DNA of 64,000 nt from Geothrix sp. (lineage in GTDB: Bacteria; Acidobacteriota; Holophagae; Holophagales; Holophagaceae), in NCBI GenBank assembly GCA_019449415.1, contig JAGRPP010000023.1, forward strand, positions 1 through 64,000, in the 5' to 3' direction. Positions 34,429-44,209 of this stretch are shown here, in pieces. A program made the translations under genes and the position numbers. Numbering within the stretch: the stretch's first letter is position 1; every line of letters starts with the position of its first letter. Under the pieces are notes generated by a model. The model saw nothing but the letters and a program-made list of their open reading frames with translations. It did not search any database and had not been told where the DNA came from.

Positions 34429-35508
34429 ATGTCCCAGGGTGTGATCCAAGGCTCCATGCGCGAGGCGCCGCTGCCCGACATCATCCAGCTCGTGAGTCAG
34501 GGCGGGAAATCGGGGTGCTTCCATGTGCAGCAGGAAGCCTCCAAGGCCCGCATCTACCTCAAGGACGGCCGCATCATCCACGCGGTCACCCACTCGGGGG
34601 AGGGCTTCGAGGCCCTCATGGAAGTGGCCCTTTGGCTCGAAGGCAACTACCGGTTCGAGGAGGTGACGCCGGAGGTGCCGGCTACCATCAACAAACCCAA
34701 CGCCTCCATCCTGATGGAGCTGGGCCGCCGCATGGATGAATGGCGCGTCATCAGCCAGAAGGTCCCGTCCGTGGACCTCTATCCGGCTTCCACGCTGCTT
34801 CCCGGCGAGACCCCGCACGGCGTCAACCCCCGCGAGGCCCGGGTCCTGGCGCTCGCCACGGGCTATTTCAGCGTGGCGGAAGTGGCCGAGGTGATGCAGA
34901 AGCCCGTGCTGACCATCGCCAAGGATCTCTACGGCCTGGTGATGGCGGGCCATGTGGTGCTGAAGGGCCTCCGCAGCGGCAAGCCCCCCAAAGTCGATGC
35001 GCCCGCGGCCCCTGCCAAGGAGCCGGGCCAGGATCTGGTGCCGGTCTCCGCGCTGCTCGGCGGTGCGCCTCCGCCCGTGATTTCCAACTCCCGCGAGGAG
35101 GACACGGCCATCGTGCCCCTCCAGCGCCACGCGCCTCCCCCCCAGGCCCAGGGCTTCCCCGACGGAGACGAAGCCATCCCCGTGACGGTGGGTGGCGGCG
35201 TCGCCGGCGGTGCCCCGCCCCTGACCCCCAAGCCCGCGCCCGTGGACGACCCCCAGCGCATGGTCAAGCTCATGAACTTCACCCAGCGCATCGCCCAGGC
35301 CGCGAAGACGGTCCTGCCCGAGGTCCAGCACGAGATGGTCAACCGGCTCCAGGCCAAGGCCACCCAGCAGATCATCTCCGGCGATGGTCCCGAAGCGGTG
35401 AAGGGATTGGCCCTGGCCATCAGCCGGGGCGCCGTGGATGCGGGCTGTGATGCTGACATGGTGCGCACCCTGAACACGCACCTGAAGGCGCTCTTCGCGT
35501 CCAAGTAG
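34429..35508 (+). CDS. DUF4388 domain protein
   Basis: The 359-residue protein has an N-terminal DUF4388 (PATAN-like) domain (residues about 5-100) with LPDIIQLVSQGGKSGCFHV and the ARIYLKDGRIIHA motif. These domains occur in two-component and gliding/motility signalling proteins. A central winged-helix-like stretch (PREARVLALATGYFSVAEVAEVM) is followed by a Pro-rich linker at 185-285 and a helical C-terminal region. The ATG follows AGAGGAA. The next gene, a lipoprotein, begins ten bases downstream. Confidence 0.8.
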   Translation: MSQGVIQGSMREAPLPDIIQLVSQGGKSGCFHVQQEASKARIYLKDGRIIHAVTHSGEGFEALMEVALWLEGNYRFEEVTPEVPATINKPNASILMELGRRMDEWRVISQKVPSVDLYPASTLLPGETPHGVNPREARVLALATGYFSVAEVAEVMQKPVLTIAKDLYGLVMAGHVVLKGLRSGKPPKVDAPAAPAKEPGQDLVPVSALLGGAPPPVISNSREEDTAIVPLQRHAPPPQAQGFPDGDEAIPVTVGGGVAGGAPPLTPKPAPVDDPQRMVKLMNFTQRIAQAAKTVLPEVQHEMVNRLQAKATQQIISGDGPEAVKGLALAISRGAVDAGCDADMVRTLNTHLKALFASK

Positions 35509-35518
35509 GCGGCCGACC

Positions 35519-36601
35519 ATGATGAATCGTCTCTTCCAGGGCCTCCTGGCCTCAGTCCTGCTGCTCTCCCTAGCCTGCAAGGAGACCGATACCGGCGGAT
35601 CTTCCGGGGGCACCGGAGGCGCGGCCCTCTACGCCTTCGACACCACCACCAGCAAGGTGTTCGTCTGGACGGACCTGAACGCGCTGTACAGCAGCACCAC
35701 CGCGCTCGCGCCCACCTACCAGATCACTTCCAACCTGTTCAGCAAGGTCACCAATCTGGCCTGGGGCGGGGTGTGCTTCGACAGCCAGCGCGGCCTGCTC
35801 TACCTGGTGTCGGACACCGGCGACATCGTCCGGCTGAGCCGCATCCGCTCCCAGACGGGCTCCGTGTCCAGCATCGATGTGGTCTCCTTCCGGCTGTCCA
35901 GCGGCGACCGCCTCACCAACGGGAAGTTCGGCCAGAGCAGCCTCGATACCCAGAACGACAGCCTCTACATCACCGAATCCGGAGACAACGGCACGCGCAT
36001 CTGGGCCGTGCCCGGCGCCAGCGGCCAGTTCCAGGACGCCTCGGTCTCCCTCCAGGCGATCCAGATGAGCGGGGATGCCGGGGGCACCGGCGTGGCTGCG
36101 GCCTCGGGCGTCGTCTACGCCTTCCTGAAGGACGGCAATCCCGTGGGCATGGACGCCCTGACGGGGCCGCGCCTCCGCAAGGGCACCGCCGCCGGGTTCG
36201 ACCCGGCCCAGGTCATCCTCGGCAGCTCGACGGGGCTCGGCATCTACGGCGTCATGGCCCTCGACACGGCTAACGGCTACCTCTTCGTGGGCCGCCACAA
36301 CACGGATGCGGGCAGCACCGCCGCGCCGATCCAGGCCTTCCGCGTCGGGCAGTTCGGCCTGTCCTACAACCAGGCCCCGGCCGCCACGCTGGGAAGCGCC
36401 ACGGACCAGCCGAATCTCAGGGCGCTCTCCCATCCCGGCACCAAGGACTGGCTGGTGGGCCTGCCGGGCCAGGGCACCGTGGGCTACGGCACGATCTACC
36501 TCTGGAAGTCGCCCCTGGGCGGCACGGCGGCGAAGGTCGTCACGGTGACCCCCTCCGGGTCGGTCCTGAAGGGCGCGGCCATCGACGGGAACGCCTCATG
36601 A
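35519..36601 (+). CDS. Lipoprotein with beta-propeller-like repeats
   Basis: The 360-residue product has a lipoprotein signal with lipobox LSLAC (Cys19) followed by Gly/Ser-rich KETDTGGSSGG. The mature part contains repeated beta blades such as ALYAFDTTTSKVFVW, GVCFDSQRGLLYLVSDTGDIVRL and TQNDSLYITESGDNGTRIW, resembling a propeller or NHL-like fold. Two consecutive ATG codons open the frame. The second at 35522 is also possible. Its TGA overlaps the ftsX start. The function is unknown. Confidence 0.75.
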   Translation: MMNRLFQGLLASVLLLSLACKETDTGGSSGGTGGAALYAFDTTTSKVFVWTDLNALYSSTTALAPTYQITSNLFSKVTNLAWGGVCFDSQRGLLYLVSDTGDIVRLSRIRSQTGSVSSIDVVSFRLSSGDRLTNGKFGQSSLDTQNDSLYITESGDNGTRIWAVPGASGQFQDASVSLQAIQMSGDAGGTGVAAASGVVYAFLKDGNPVGMDALTGPRLRKGTAAGFDPAQVILGSSTGLGIYGVMALDTANGYLFVGRHNTDAGSTAAPIQAFRVGQFGLSYNQAPAATLGSATDQPNLRALSHPGTKDWLVGLPGQGTVGYGTIYLWKSPLGGTAAKVVTVTPSGSVLKGAAIDGNAS

Positions 36602-37527
36602 CGACCCTGAGGTTGCTGGGCCTGCTGCTGCAGGATGTGACCCGGGACCTCTTCCGCCATCGCGGCCAGTACCTCCTGGCCGTGCTGACCCTGGCCTCCG
36701 GCCTCCTGCTGGCCGGCGGCGGGCTGCTGCTGGTGGAAAGCCTCGACCGCTTCGTGGGGCAGCTGGAGGGCATGGCCAAGGTGGTGGCCTACGCCGCGGA
36801 GGGGAAATCCCTCGATGAAGCGGAGGCCCGCCTGCGCCGCGACCCGCGCTTCCGCGAGGTGCGCCGGGTCACGGCCGAGGAGAACCGCAAGCGGTTCCAG
36901 TCCGCCACCCGCGAGGCCGGGTTGCTGCTGGAAAGCGCCGGCCAGGACGCGCTGCCCGAAAGCCTGGAGCTGAGCCTCCGCCAGGACCTGGCCGCGGGGG
37001 GCAAGTCCGTGGAAGTGGGCGAGAGCCTGCGGAGCCTGCCGGGCATCGGAGATGTGCTGGCGGATCAGGAGCGGCTGGAGCAGCTGCAGCGCATGGCCCG
37101 CATGCTGCGTTCCGCCCTGGCCAGCCTGGGCGTGGTGCTGCTGGTGGCCGCGGGGTTCGCCACGGGCAATGTCATCCGCATGAGCATCCTGGCCCGCGAG
37201 GAAGAGATCACGATCATGCGCCTGGTGGGAGCCTCCGAAGGCTACATCCGCACGCCGCTGGTGCTGGAGGGCGCGCTGCTGGGCCTGGGTGGCAGCCTGC
37301 TGGCCCTGGTGGGTCTCTTCGGCCTGTGGCTGCCCGTCTCCCGGGGCTTCGGCAACCTGTCCCCGCTGCTGGTAGAACTGGCGCGGCTGGGCTTCTTCTC
37401 GCCCTGGAGCATGCTGGCCCTGGCCCTGCTCGGCGCGAGCACTGGCGCCCTGGGCGCCCTGTGGGCCTTCTGGACTACCCGCCGCGCCCAGCGCGAAGAG
37501 GCGGCGCTGATGGAAGGCTCAGCCTGA
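36598..37527 (+). CDS. ftsX: FtsX-like permease, cell-division ABC transporter subunit
   Basis: FtsX, with ATPase FtsE, links division to peptidoglycan hydrolases. The 309-residue product has the family layout: an N-terminal helix (QYLLAVLTLASGLLLAGGGLLL), a large periplasmic domain to about residue 170, then three more helices. The MRLVGASEGYIRTPLVLEGALLG stretch is typical of FtsX. The ATG overlaps the lipoprotein stop as ATGA. No ftsE lies beside it, although ftsE-ftsX pairs are usual. Confidence 0.85.
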   Translation: MTTLRLLGLLLQDVTRDLFRHRGQYLLAVLTLASGLLLAGGGLLLVESLDRFVGQLEGMAKVVAYAAEGKSLDEAEARLRRDPRFREVRRVTAEENRKRFQSATREAGLLLESAGQDALPESLELSLRQDLAAGGKSVEVGESLRSLPGIGDVLADQERLEQLQRMARMLRSALASLGVVLLVAAGFATGNVIRMSILAREEEITIMRLVGASEGYIRTPLVLEGALLGLGGSLLALVGLFGLWLPVSRGFGNLSPLLVELARLGFFSPWSMLALALLGASTGALGALWAFWTTRRAQREEAALMEGSA

Positions 37528-37531
37528 CGCC

Positions 37532-38116
37532 TCAGGGCTCCCGCCACCGGCGCGGATCGTCCTCGCGCAGGCCCAGTTGATCCAGCACGCGGGTGGCGAA
37601 GGTGTCGAACAGGTCGTCCAGCGTCTTCGGGCCGCTGTAGAAGCCGGGCATGATGGGCATGACCACGGCACCCGCATCATGGACGCGGAGCATGTTCTCC
37701 AGGTGCACGCGGTTCAGGGGGGTCTCCCGCAGGCAGAGCACGAGGGGTCGGCGTTCCTTCAGGCACACATCCGCCGCGCGGCTCACCAGGGATTCGCTCA
37801 CGCCCGAGGCGATGCGGCCCAGGGCCCCGGCGCTGCAGGGCACGAGCGCCATGCCGTCGTGGCGGTACGAGCCCGAGGAGATGTCGGCGCCCAGGTCCCG
37901 CTCGTCCCGCAGCCGCACCTTGGGCAGCGCGGCCAGGTCCTTCGGGGTGAGGCCGGTCTCGTCCAGCAGGCAGCGCTTCCCGGTGGGCGAGAACAGCAGC
38001 GCGATGTGCGCCACGGCCGGATTCGCCGACATCCGCCGCAGGACGGCCACGCCGAATGCGGAGCCCGAAGCGCCGGTGATGGCGAGGGTAAAGCGGAGGC
38101 CGCTGGGATTCGTCAT
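37532..38116 (-). CDS. ubiX: UbiX-type flavin prenyltransferase
   Basis: UbiX makes the prenylated FMN cofactor of UbiD decarboxylases. The 194-residue product shows the FMN-binding ITGASGSAFGVAVLRR, the SGSYRHDGMALVPCSAGALGRIASG block, LKERRPLVLCLRETPLNRVHLENM, and PIMPGFYSGPKTLDDL near the C-terminus. No ubiD is nearby, so the partner decarboxylase must lie elsewhere. It converges with ftsX, four bases apart. Confidence 0.93.
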   Translation of the reverse strand: MTNPSGLRFTLAITGASGSAFGVAVLRRMSANPAVAHIALLFSPTGKRCLLDETGLTPKDLAALPKVRLRDERDLGADISSGSYRHDGMALVPCSAGALGRIASGVSESLVSRAADVCLKERRPLVLCLRETPLNRVHLENMLRVHDAGAVVMPIMPGFYSGPKTLDDLFDTFATRVLDQLGLREDDPRRWREP

Positions 38117-38138
38117 GGAGCGCCCCTCATTCCGAACC

Positions 38139-40757
38139 TCATTCTGGCGCAGGCCGGTAGGCCCCGAAGAAGAGGGCGTTGTGCAGCAGGCGGCGGGTGA
38201 AGGGCGTCTGGCCGCGGAACACGGGGTCGCCCGCCACCAGGATCACGGCGCCCTGGCCCAGGCGCTCCCGCAGGGCGTAGGCGGTCTGTCGGAGCTTTGC
38301 TTCCAGGGCCTTGGGGACCAGGCCGGAGACCTTCAGGTCCTCCTTGGCATAGTGGATCGGATTTTCGCCGCCGGGGCTCAGCTCCAGGATGGGATCGCTG
38401 GTGTCCAGCACCGCGCCGCCAGCTTCGGCGTGGAGGCCCCAGGCCAGGGGGTGGCTGCCGTCCACCTGCGCCTTGAGGAAGGCCCCCGGGATGCTCTCCT
38501 CCAGGGCGCGCTCCTCGCGCTTGTCCCAGGGCCGCACCAGCTCCGCGGGATCGGCCTTGGGCGCCTCGCGCTTGGGATCCTTCTCCTTCAGCCGGGCTTC
38601 CTCCGCGGCCTTGGCCAGGAAGTGGAAGCCGGTCTGGGCGAGCCCCGCGCGGGAGGCGTACACGGCCCCGCCCTGGAAGGCCAGCAGGCTGCCGCCCTCC
38701 TGGATCCAGGCTTTCAGCTTGGCCGCCCCGCCTTCGCCGAGCAGCTGCTGCCAGGCCTTGCCCTGGGCGCCGTCGTCCACCACCACCAGGTGGGTGAACC
38801 GCGCGAGGGAGGTGGCGCCGAGGCGGTCGGTGCGCAGCTGCACGAAGGGGAGCCCGGATTCGATCAGCGTGTGGGCCACGGCGCCGAAGGCCATGGGGTT
38901 GGCCGGCCGGTCCATGAGCACGGCGATGCGGGGGGCACGCAGGATCAGGCTGCGGTTGGAACCCAGATCCGGCCCCGTGGTCATCTGGGCCGAATCCACG
39001 CCGGCGACAGGGTGGCGGTTGACGACCGCCAGGGCCTGGAGGCGCGCCCTGAGGGCGGGCGGATTGGTGCGGTTGGGAAGCACCACCGTGCCCGCGCCGA
39101 ACCGGCCCTCCTTGAGGGTGGCGGGCTCGGCCAGGGCCGTGGCCTTGAAGCCCTCCTGGAGCAGGGTGGCCAGGGTGCGCTCGGCGCCTTCGTGACCCGC
39201 GGGGATCAGGTAGCCCCAGGCGGCTTCGGGAAGCGGGCTTCCGGCGTCGGCGGCCAGGGGGGAGGTCGCCACCCTCGGCCGGGTCTTTGCGTGCCAGGCG
39301 GGCACATGGAAGGCCAGGGGCAGGCTCCAGGCCGTGATGTCGTAGGTGGGCTTCGGCCCCATGTGGGCCTCGCCTTCGAGCAGGGCCTGGGCCAGGGCGC
39401 CCCGGGGCTGATCCAGCGGCACCAGGTAGCTGCCGGCCGGCAGGGCGGCGGCCTTGGTCAGGCCGATGGCCTCCAGTCCGGTGGTGGGCAGGTCCGCCCG
39501 GGTCCGCAGCACCTCGATGCCGTTGCGGGCCAGCAGGTCCGCCAGGGCCCGGGTCCGGCCGGGGTCCTCGCCCTCGGCCAGGAGGAAGGCTCCCGCGCGG
39601 TCGCCCAGGGCGGCGCGCTCGCGCCGCGTCCGCTGGAAATCCCAGAGCAGGGCCCGGTGTCCGGCCGCGGCCGTGGCCACCGTGGCGAGGCTGGCGGCCG
39701 CGTGGCGCCGGAGGCGGCCCTCGAGGGTGAGGATGTCGCCGTCCTGTCGCTTGTAGGCGGGGCCGCCCTGGCCCGCCACCTCGAAGGTCATGCCCACGGC
39801 GCCCTGGAAGGTGGGCCAGGTGTCCCCATAGCCGGGGTAGAAGAGGTCGAACACATCGCGGCTGAAGTAGGCCCAGCCGCGGGCATCGAAGGTCCGCGCC
39901 AGGGCCTGGCCGAAGGTGCTCTGCCAGCGGCCCGAGAAGGGTTCCGGCAGTTCCTGGTGGATGGGCTGCATGGTGGGGGGGAAGTAGTACGAGGCCTCCG
40001 GCCACATCTCGTGATGATCCGCCAGCACCTGCGGGTTCCAGCGCAGAAAGGCGGCGGTCTTGGCGCGGGTCTCGCCCTGGGTCTGCCAGACCCAGTCGCG
40101 GTTCAGATCGAAGAGCCGGTGGTTGAAGCGACCGCTGGGCCAGCGGGCGGCGTTCTGGGCGTCCTGCGGATCGCTGGCGTTGAAGGGCGTGGTGGCCTCG
40201 GCCACGGCCTGGAGATGTCGGACCCGCCCATCGGGGTTCTGCGTGAGGTCCATGAGGATCACCACGCGATCCAGCTGCTTCAGCACTTCCGGATCGCGCG
40301 CCGCGGCGAAGTGGTAGGCCACGGCCAGGGCCGCCTCGGAACCGGAGACTTCGGATCCGTGGACGGAGTAGCCCAGCCAGACGAAGACAGGGTTGGTCTC
40401 CGTGATGCGCCGGGCCTCGTCCTCCCCGCAGGATCTCGGATCAGCGAGCTTCGCGTTGAGGGCCTGCAGCTCGTCCAGGCGCTTCAGGTTTCCGGGCGAG
40501 GTGATGACGAGGAAGGGCTGCTCGTGGCCCTCTTCCGTGAGGTTCAGGGTCGTGAGCCGTACGCGGTCCGGGGCGGCGGCCGCCAGGGCGCGGACATAGG
40601 CCAGCAGCGCGGGCTGGGGCGTGTAGCGGACGCCGAGATCCGGCAGGGGTACTTCGGGCCGGTGATCTGCGGCTGGGAGCACGCCCGGCGGCAGGCCCGC
40701 CGCAAGCGGCGCCGCACAGAGCACCGCATAGAGTGTGGCCGGGAGGATTCGCCGCAT
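38139..40757 (-). CDS. Secreted M14 family zinc carboxypeptidase
   Basis: The 872-residue product has a signal peptide (MRRILPATLYAVLCAAPLAAG). The M14 core carries its zinc ligands in YSVHGSEVSGSEA (HxxE) and DHHEMWPEASYYFPP, with catalytic Glu in GMTFEVAGQGG. A long region of about 400 residues follows the catalytic domain. It contains propeller- or jelly-roll-like strands and blocks such as LIPAGHEGAERTLATLL. The ATG at 40757 is preceded by GAGGGAACGGGG. The substrate is unknown; peptidoglycan peptides or secreted proteins are candidates. It starts 20 bases after the murC stop codon. Confidence 0.88.
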   Translation of the reverse strand: MRRILPATLYAVLCAAPLAAGLPPGVLPAADHRPEVPLPDLGVRYTPQPALLAYVRALAAAAPDRVRLTTLNLTEEGHEQPFLVITSPGNLKRLDELQALNAKLADPRSCGEDEARRITETNPVFVWLGYSVHGSEVSGSEAALAVAYHFAAARDPEVLKQLDRVVILMDLTQNPDGRVRHLQAVAEATTPFNASDPQDAQNAARWPSGRFNHRLFDLNRDWVWQTQGETRAKTAAFLRWNPQVLADHHEMWPEASYYFPPTMQPIHQELPEPFSGRWQSTFGQALARTFDARGWAYFSRDVFDLFYPGYGDTWPTFQGAVGMTFEVAGQGGPAYKRQDGDILTLEGRLRRHAAASLATVATAAAGHRALLWDFQRTRRERAALGDRAGAFLLAEGEDPGRTRALADLLARNGIEVLRTRADLPTTGLEAIGLTKAAALPAGSYLVPLDQPRGALAQALLEGEAHMGPKPTYDITAWSLPLAFHVPAWHAKTRPRVATSPLAADAGSPLPEAAWGYLIPAGHEGAERTLATLLQEGFKATALAEPATLKEGRFGAGTVVLPNRTNPPALRARLQALAVVNRHPVAGVDSAQMTTGPDLGSNRSLILRAPRIAVLMDRPANPMAFGAVAHTLIESGLPFVQLRTDRLGATSLARFTHLVVVDDGAQGKAWQQLLGEGGAAKLKAWIQEGGSLLAFQGGAVYASRAGLAQTGFHFLAKAAEEARLKEKDPKREAPKADPAELVRPWDKREERALEESIPGAFLKAQVDGSHPLAWGLHAEAGGAVLDTSDPILELSPGGENPIHYAKEDLKVSGLVPKALEAKLRQTAYALRERLGQGAVILVAGDPVFRGQTPFTRRLLHNALFFGAYRPAPE

Positions 40758-40777
40758 CGGATACCCCGTTCCCTCGC

Positions 40778-42145
40778 TCAATCGAGTTCCAGGAAGGCCG
40801 GTCCGGCGTGGGTGATGGAGCCCGCGCCGAAGGTGATGAGCAGGTCTCCGTCACGGGTCAGCTGCTTGAGGGCCGCAGGCAGGTCCTCCACGCGACCCAC
40901 GAAGTGGACTTCCTTCTGCCCGTGGGACCGCAGAGTCGCGGCCATGGCGGCCCCGTCCACGCCCTGGATGGGTTGCTCGCCCGCGGCGTAGATGTCGGTG
41001 ATCACGACGGAGTCGGCCTCGAAGAAGGCCGTGCCGAATTCCTCGAGCAGGGCCTTGGTGCGGCTGTACCGATGGGGCTGGAAGGCCGCGACGATGCGGC
41101 GGTCCGGGAACCCCGCGCGGGCCGCGGCCAGGGTGGCGGCGATCTCGGTGGGGTGGTGGCCGTAGTCGTCCACCACCAGGACGCCGCCCTTCTCGCCCTT
41201 GAGGTGGAAGCGGCGGTCCGCGCCGGTGAAGCTGGCCAGGCTGGCGCGGATCACCTCGTGCTCGACATTCAGCTCCAGGGCGATGCCGATGGCGGCCAGG
41301 GCGTTCAGCACCATGTGGTGGCCGGGAACGCCCATGCTGAAGGCGCCGAGATCCTGGCCGTAGGCGCTCACCCGGAAGTGGGTGCGGAACCCATCCTGGC
41401 GGATCTCCCGGGCGCGGATGTCTACCTGCGGGTGGGTGCCGTAGGTATGCACCTGCTTCTTCAGGCGCGGGCGGACGGCGGCGGCGTTCGGATCGTCCAT
41501 ACAGAGGAACACGGAGCCGTAGAAGGGCACCTTGTTGGCGAAGGTCACGAAGGCGTCCTGGATCTCCTCCAGGTCCTTGTAGTGGTCGAGGTGTTCGCGG
41601 TCGATGTTGGTGATGGCGGCCAGGGTGGGGTTCAGCATGAGGAAACTGCCGTCGCTCTCGTCGGCTTCCGCCACCAGGAAGGGCCCTTTGCCCAGCTTGG
41701 CATTGCTGCCGATGGTGCCGAGCTTGCCACCGATGACGATGGTGGGGTCGATGCCGCCCTGGCTGAGCACCTGGGCCACCATGCTGGTGGTGGTGGTCTT
41801 GCCGTGGGAGCCGGCGACGGCGATGCCGTACTTCATGCGCATCAGCTCCGCCAGCATCTCGCCGCGGGGAATGACGGGCACCTTGGCGGCATGGGCGGCC
41901 ACGACCTCGGGGTTGTCGCCCTTCACGGCCGACGAGATCACCACCACCTGGGCGCCCTCGATGGCCTGCCCGTGGTGGCCCAGGTGGACCGTGATGCCCA
42001 GTCCCCTCAGGCGCTGGGTGACGGCGCTTTCCTTCAGGTCAGAGCCCGAGACCTGGTAGCCCAGGTTGGCGAGCACCTCGGCGATGCCCGACATGCCGAT
42101 GCCGCCGATGCCCACGAAATGGATGTGCTGGATCTTGCCGAACAC
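40778..42145 (-). CDS. murC: UDP-N-acetylmuramate--L-alanine ligase
   Basis: MurC adds the first peptide residue of the peptidoglycan precursor. The 455-residue product begins with the Rossmann motif HFVGIGGIGMSGIAEVL. It carries the ATP-binding SHGKTTTTSMVA, EADESDGSFLMLNP, NIDREHLDHYKD, and the C-terminal DDYGHHPTEIAATL and FQPHRYSRTKAL motifs. The start is placed at GTG 42145, because GGGAG lies eight bases upstream and the residues before it are not conserved. No other mur or division gene is adjacent. Confidence 0.96.
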   Translation of the reverse strand: MFGKIQHIHFVGIGGIGMSGIAEVLANLGYQVSGSDLKESAVTQRLRGLGITVHLGHHGQAIEGAQVVVISSAVKGDNPEVVAAHAAKVPVIPRGEMLAELMRMKYGIAVAGSHGKTTTTSMVAQVLSQGGIDPTIVIGGKLGTIGSNAKLGKGPFLVAEADESDGSFLMLNPTLAAITNIDREHLDHYKDLEEIQDAFVTFANKVPFYGSVFLCMDDPNAAAVRPRLKKQVHTYGTHPQVDIRAREIRQDGFRTHFRVSAYGQDLGAFSMGVPGHHMVLNALAAIGIALELNVEHEVIRASLASFTGADRRFHLKGEKGGVLVVDDYGHHPTEIAATLAAARAGFPDRRIVAAFQPHRYSRTKALLEEFGTAFFEADSVVITDIYAAGEQPIQGVDGAAMAATLRSHGQKEVHFVGRVEDLPAALKQLTRDGDLLITFGAGSITHAGPAFLELD

Positions 42146-42257
42146 CAGAGGACTCCCATGTTTGAAACCGTCAGGATACCGCCAAGGCGACCTGACGCAG
42201 GGTGGTGGCATGGCTCTGGCATGATGAAGGTTTCATCCATCCCAAAGGAGGTGCGCG

Positions 42258-43121
42258 ATGAGGCGTCCTGGTTCGCAGTTCCGCGCCGGTGCCGTGATGG
42301 CGGGTTTGGCCATGGCCGCAACCCTGTGTGGTGCTTCGCCACAGGGGGAGCAGGACCGTCGTGTAATGCCACATCCTCAGGGCCCCGTGGGGGGGCGCGT
42401 GGTGTCCGAAGGCCCCCGCCAGTCGAATCCGGCGCCCGTGGCCACGGGAGATGTCGGCGCCCGCCGCCACCCAGGGCCCCGCATGGTCGAGATGGAGCCC
42501 CGCCCGGGTCCCGCCCCCCGGGTGGCCCGCGTGGATGTCTACCCCGGCACCCAGGTGGTGGTGCCCCCCGCCTGGAACCGCTGCACCTCTTTGCCCGACA
42601 TGGGCTACTGGCGCACGCGGGATCTCATGGCCGAGATCAAATGGCTCTCTCGCAAGGGGTTCATTCCGGTGACTCCGCTGGGGGACGGCGTGGACGCCCT
42701 GACCGACTATGTCCAGCTGCCGGCTGGATGGCGAGCCTACGGCATCTCGGTGCCCGTGGGAGGCACCATCCAGGTCGAAGTCAAACATCCCAGCCTGGCC
42801 TGGTTCCGACTCATGCTCGTGAACAGCGCGGGGACCCCCGGGCCCGGCATGCTGCAGGCCGCCATCGCGCACCAACCGGTCCTTGTGACCTACAAGAACC
42901 CGAACAAGGTCGCGACGGCCGTCTATGTGATCGTGGACGATCCCGCCTGGTGGTCCGACGCGAAGAACCCCTATACCCTGGCCGTCCGCCGGGACTGGGA
43001 TCCCGCCAAGACGGACCTCAGCAAGGTGAAGATCGTGGCGGGCCTCTGGGGCGCCAGCCCCAGCGTCAGCGCCGAATTCCGCGGGCCCAGCCTGACCGGA
43101 CCGGCGGTCTACCCCCGCTGA
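42258..43121 (+). CDS. Secreted protein of unknown function
   Basis: The 287-residue product follows a strong AAAGGAGG site. It has a signal peptide (AVMAGLAMAATLCGA), then a basic Pro-rich linker to residue about 95. A folded domain follows, with VDVYPGTQVVVPPAWNRCTSLPD, WLSRKGFIPVTPL, and repeated strands such as YGISVPVGGTIQVEVKHP and TAVYVIVDDPAWWSDAK. The middle reads like a beta-sandwich. I do not recognise the family. It is divergent from murC and is followed by a terminator. Confidence 0.75.
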   Translation: MRRPGSQFRAGAVMAGLAMAATLCGASPQGEQDRRVMPHPQGPVGGRVVSEGPRQSNPAPVATGDVGARRHPGPRMVEMEPRPGPAPRVARVDVYPGTQVVVPPAWNRCTSLPDMGYWRTRDLMAEIKWLSRKGFIPVTPLGDGVDALTDYVQLPAGWRAYGISVPVGGTIQVEVKHPSLAWFRLMLVNSAGTPGPGMLQAAIAHQPVLVTYKNPNKVATAVYVIVDDPAWWSDAKNPYTLAVRRDWDPAKTDLSKVKIVAGLWGASPSVSAEFRGPSLTGPAVYPR

Positions 43122-43169
43122 TGTTCTCCGGGGGTCCCGCGCTGCGCGCCTACCCCCGAGACCCCCGCG

Positions 43170-43196
43170 CCAAGGCCCGGCTGAGCCGGGCCTTGG
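43170..43196. terminator. Hairpin terminator after the 42.3-kb secreted-protein gene
   Basis: A 12-bp perfect stem (CCAAGGCCCGGC / GCCGGGCCTTGG) with a TGA loop lies between two convergent genes. Only a short pyrimidine-rich tail (CTTGTT) follows, so efficiency is uncertain. Confidence 0.65.
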
Positions 43197-43221
43197 CTTG
43201 TTCCCATCTACCCATGGAAGT

Positions 43222-44169
43222 TCAATCCCAGGGACAGGCCCCCGTCACCTGCATGCGGAAGGCCCGGGGCTCCACGGTGAGCTCGGCGCGGTCGCGCGCG
43301 GGGATGGGCTCGCCGTCGAGGTGCCAGGGCAGGGGGCGGTCCAGGCGGAGCGCGGCGCGATGGAGTCGGCCCTCATGCCGGAGGGGCGTGTGTCCCCCCT
43401 CGCGGAACAGCACGGGCACTTCCGCCATGAGGTCGAACCAGGAGGGGCGCGCCAGGGTCGCCCACTGCAGGGCGCCATCGGTGGGGTCGGCCCCGGGCGC
43501 GATCCAGAGACCACTGCCGTAGGTGGGGAGGTTGGCGAAGCAGAGGCTCCAGGCGGCCTCCGGCAGGCCGGACTGCGGGGCGCGGAATGCCGCCCGCAGC
43601 TTCTCCCGCCGGTTGGCGGGGAGGGGATCCGGGGCCAGCTCGGCCTCCCAGCTCAGGGCCGCGGCCTGCCAGGTCCGCCAGAGCTGCCAGCACGCCTTGG
43701 CATAGGTGCCGAAACCCCGGTCGGGCAGGGCGTCGAAGCGATGGGCCACGGCGGCCTCGAAGCCGGTGCCGCAGACATTCAGGAAGGGCTCGCCATCCAG
43801 GCGTGGCAAGTCCATCCGCAGTTCCCGGCCCTCCAGCAGGCGGCGCAGGGCGCCCGCGGGCTCCAGGGGGGTGCGGAGCCCCCGCACCAGGCCGTTGCCG
43901 CTGCCGCCGGGGAGGGCGCCCAGGGGGACCGGGCAGCCCCGCTGCACCAGGGCCTTCGCGGCGTGGTGGATCGTGCCGTCTCCGCCCCACACCAGCAGGG
44001 GGCCTTCCGCACGCAGGGCCTGATCGATGGCTGGCCCGAAGTCCCAGGGCGGACCGAACGAGAGGGGTTCCACCCGATCTCGAAGATCCTTCGGCAGGGG
44101 GCGCAGCAGCGCGTCCGGATCCTTGGGTGCGGTACCGGAGGCGGGATTGAAGAGAAGCGGGGTTTTCAT
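43222..44169 (-). CDS. Diacylglycerol kinase family lipid kinase (YegS/DgkB type)
   Basis: This enzyme phosphorylates a lipid such as diacylglycerol or a related long-chain alcohol. The 315-residue product has LLFNPASGTA, the nucleotide-binding WGGDGTIHHAAKAL, the second glycine motif PGGSGNGLVRGL, and NVCGTGFEAAVAHRF, all in family order. The C-terminal beta domain closes with PLPWHLDGEPIPARDRAELTVEP. The start is the ATG at 44169. It stands alone, with an AT-rich region upstream. Confidence 0.88.
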   Translation of the reverse strand: MKTPLLFNPASGTAPKDPDALLRPLPKDLRDRVEPLSFGPPWDFGPAIDQALRAEGPLLVWGGDGTIHHAAKALVQRGCPVPLGALPGGSGNGLVRGLRTPLEPAGALRRLLEGRELRMDLPRLDGEPFLNVCGTGFEAAVAHRFDALPDRGFGTYAKACWQLWRTWQAAALSWEAELAPDPLPANRREKLRAAFRAPQSGLPEAAWSLCFANLPTYGSGLWIAPGADPTDGALQWATLARPSWFDLMAEVPVLFREGGHTPLRHEGRLHRAALRLDRPLPWHLDGEPIPARDRAELTVEPRAFRMQVTGACPWD

Positions 44170-44209
44170 GGGATGGCCGGGGCTCTTTTGGGTGGGGCAG
44201 GCTCCGATC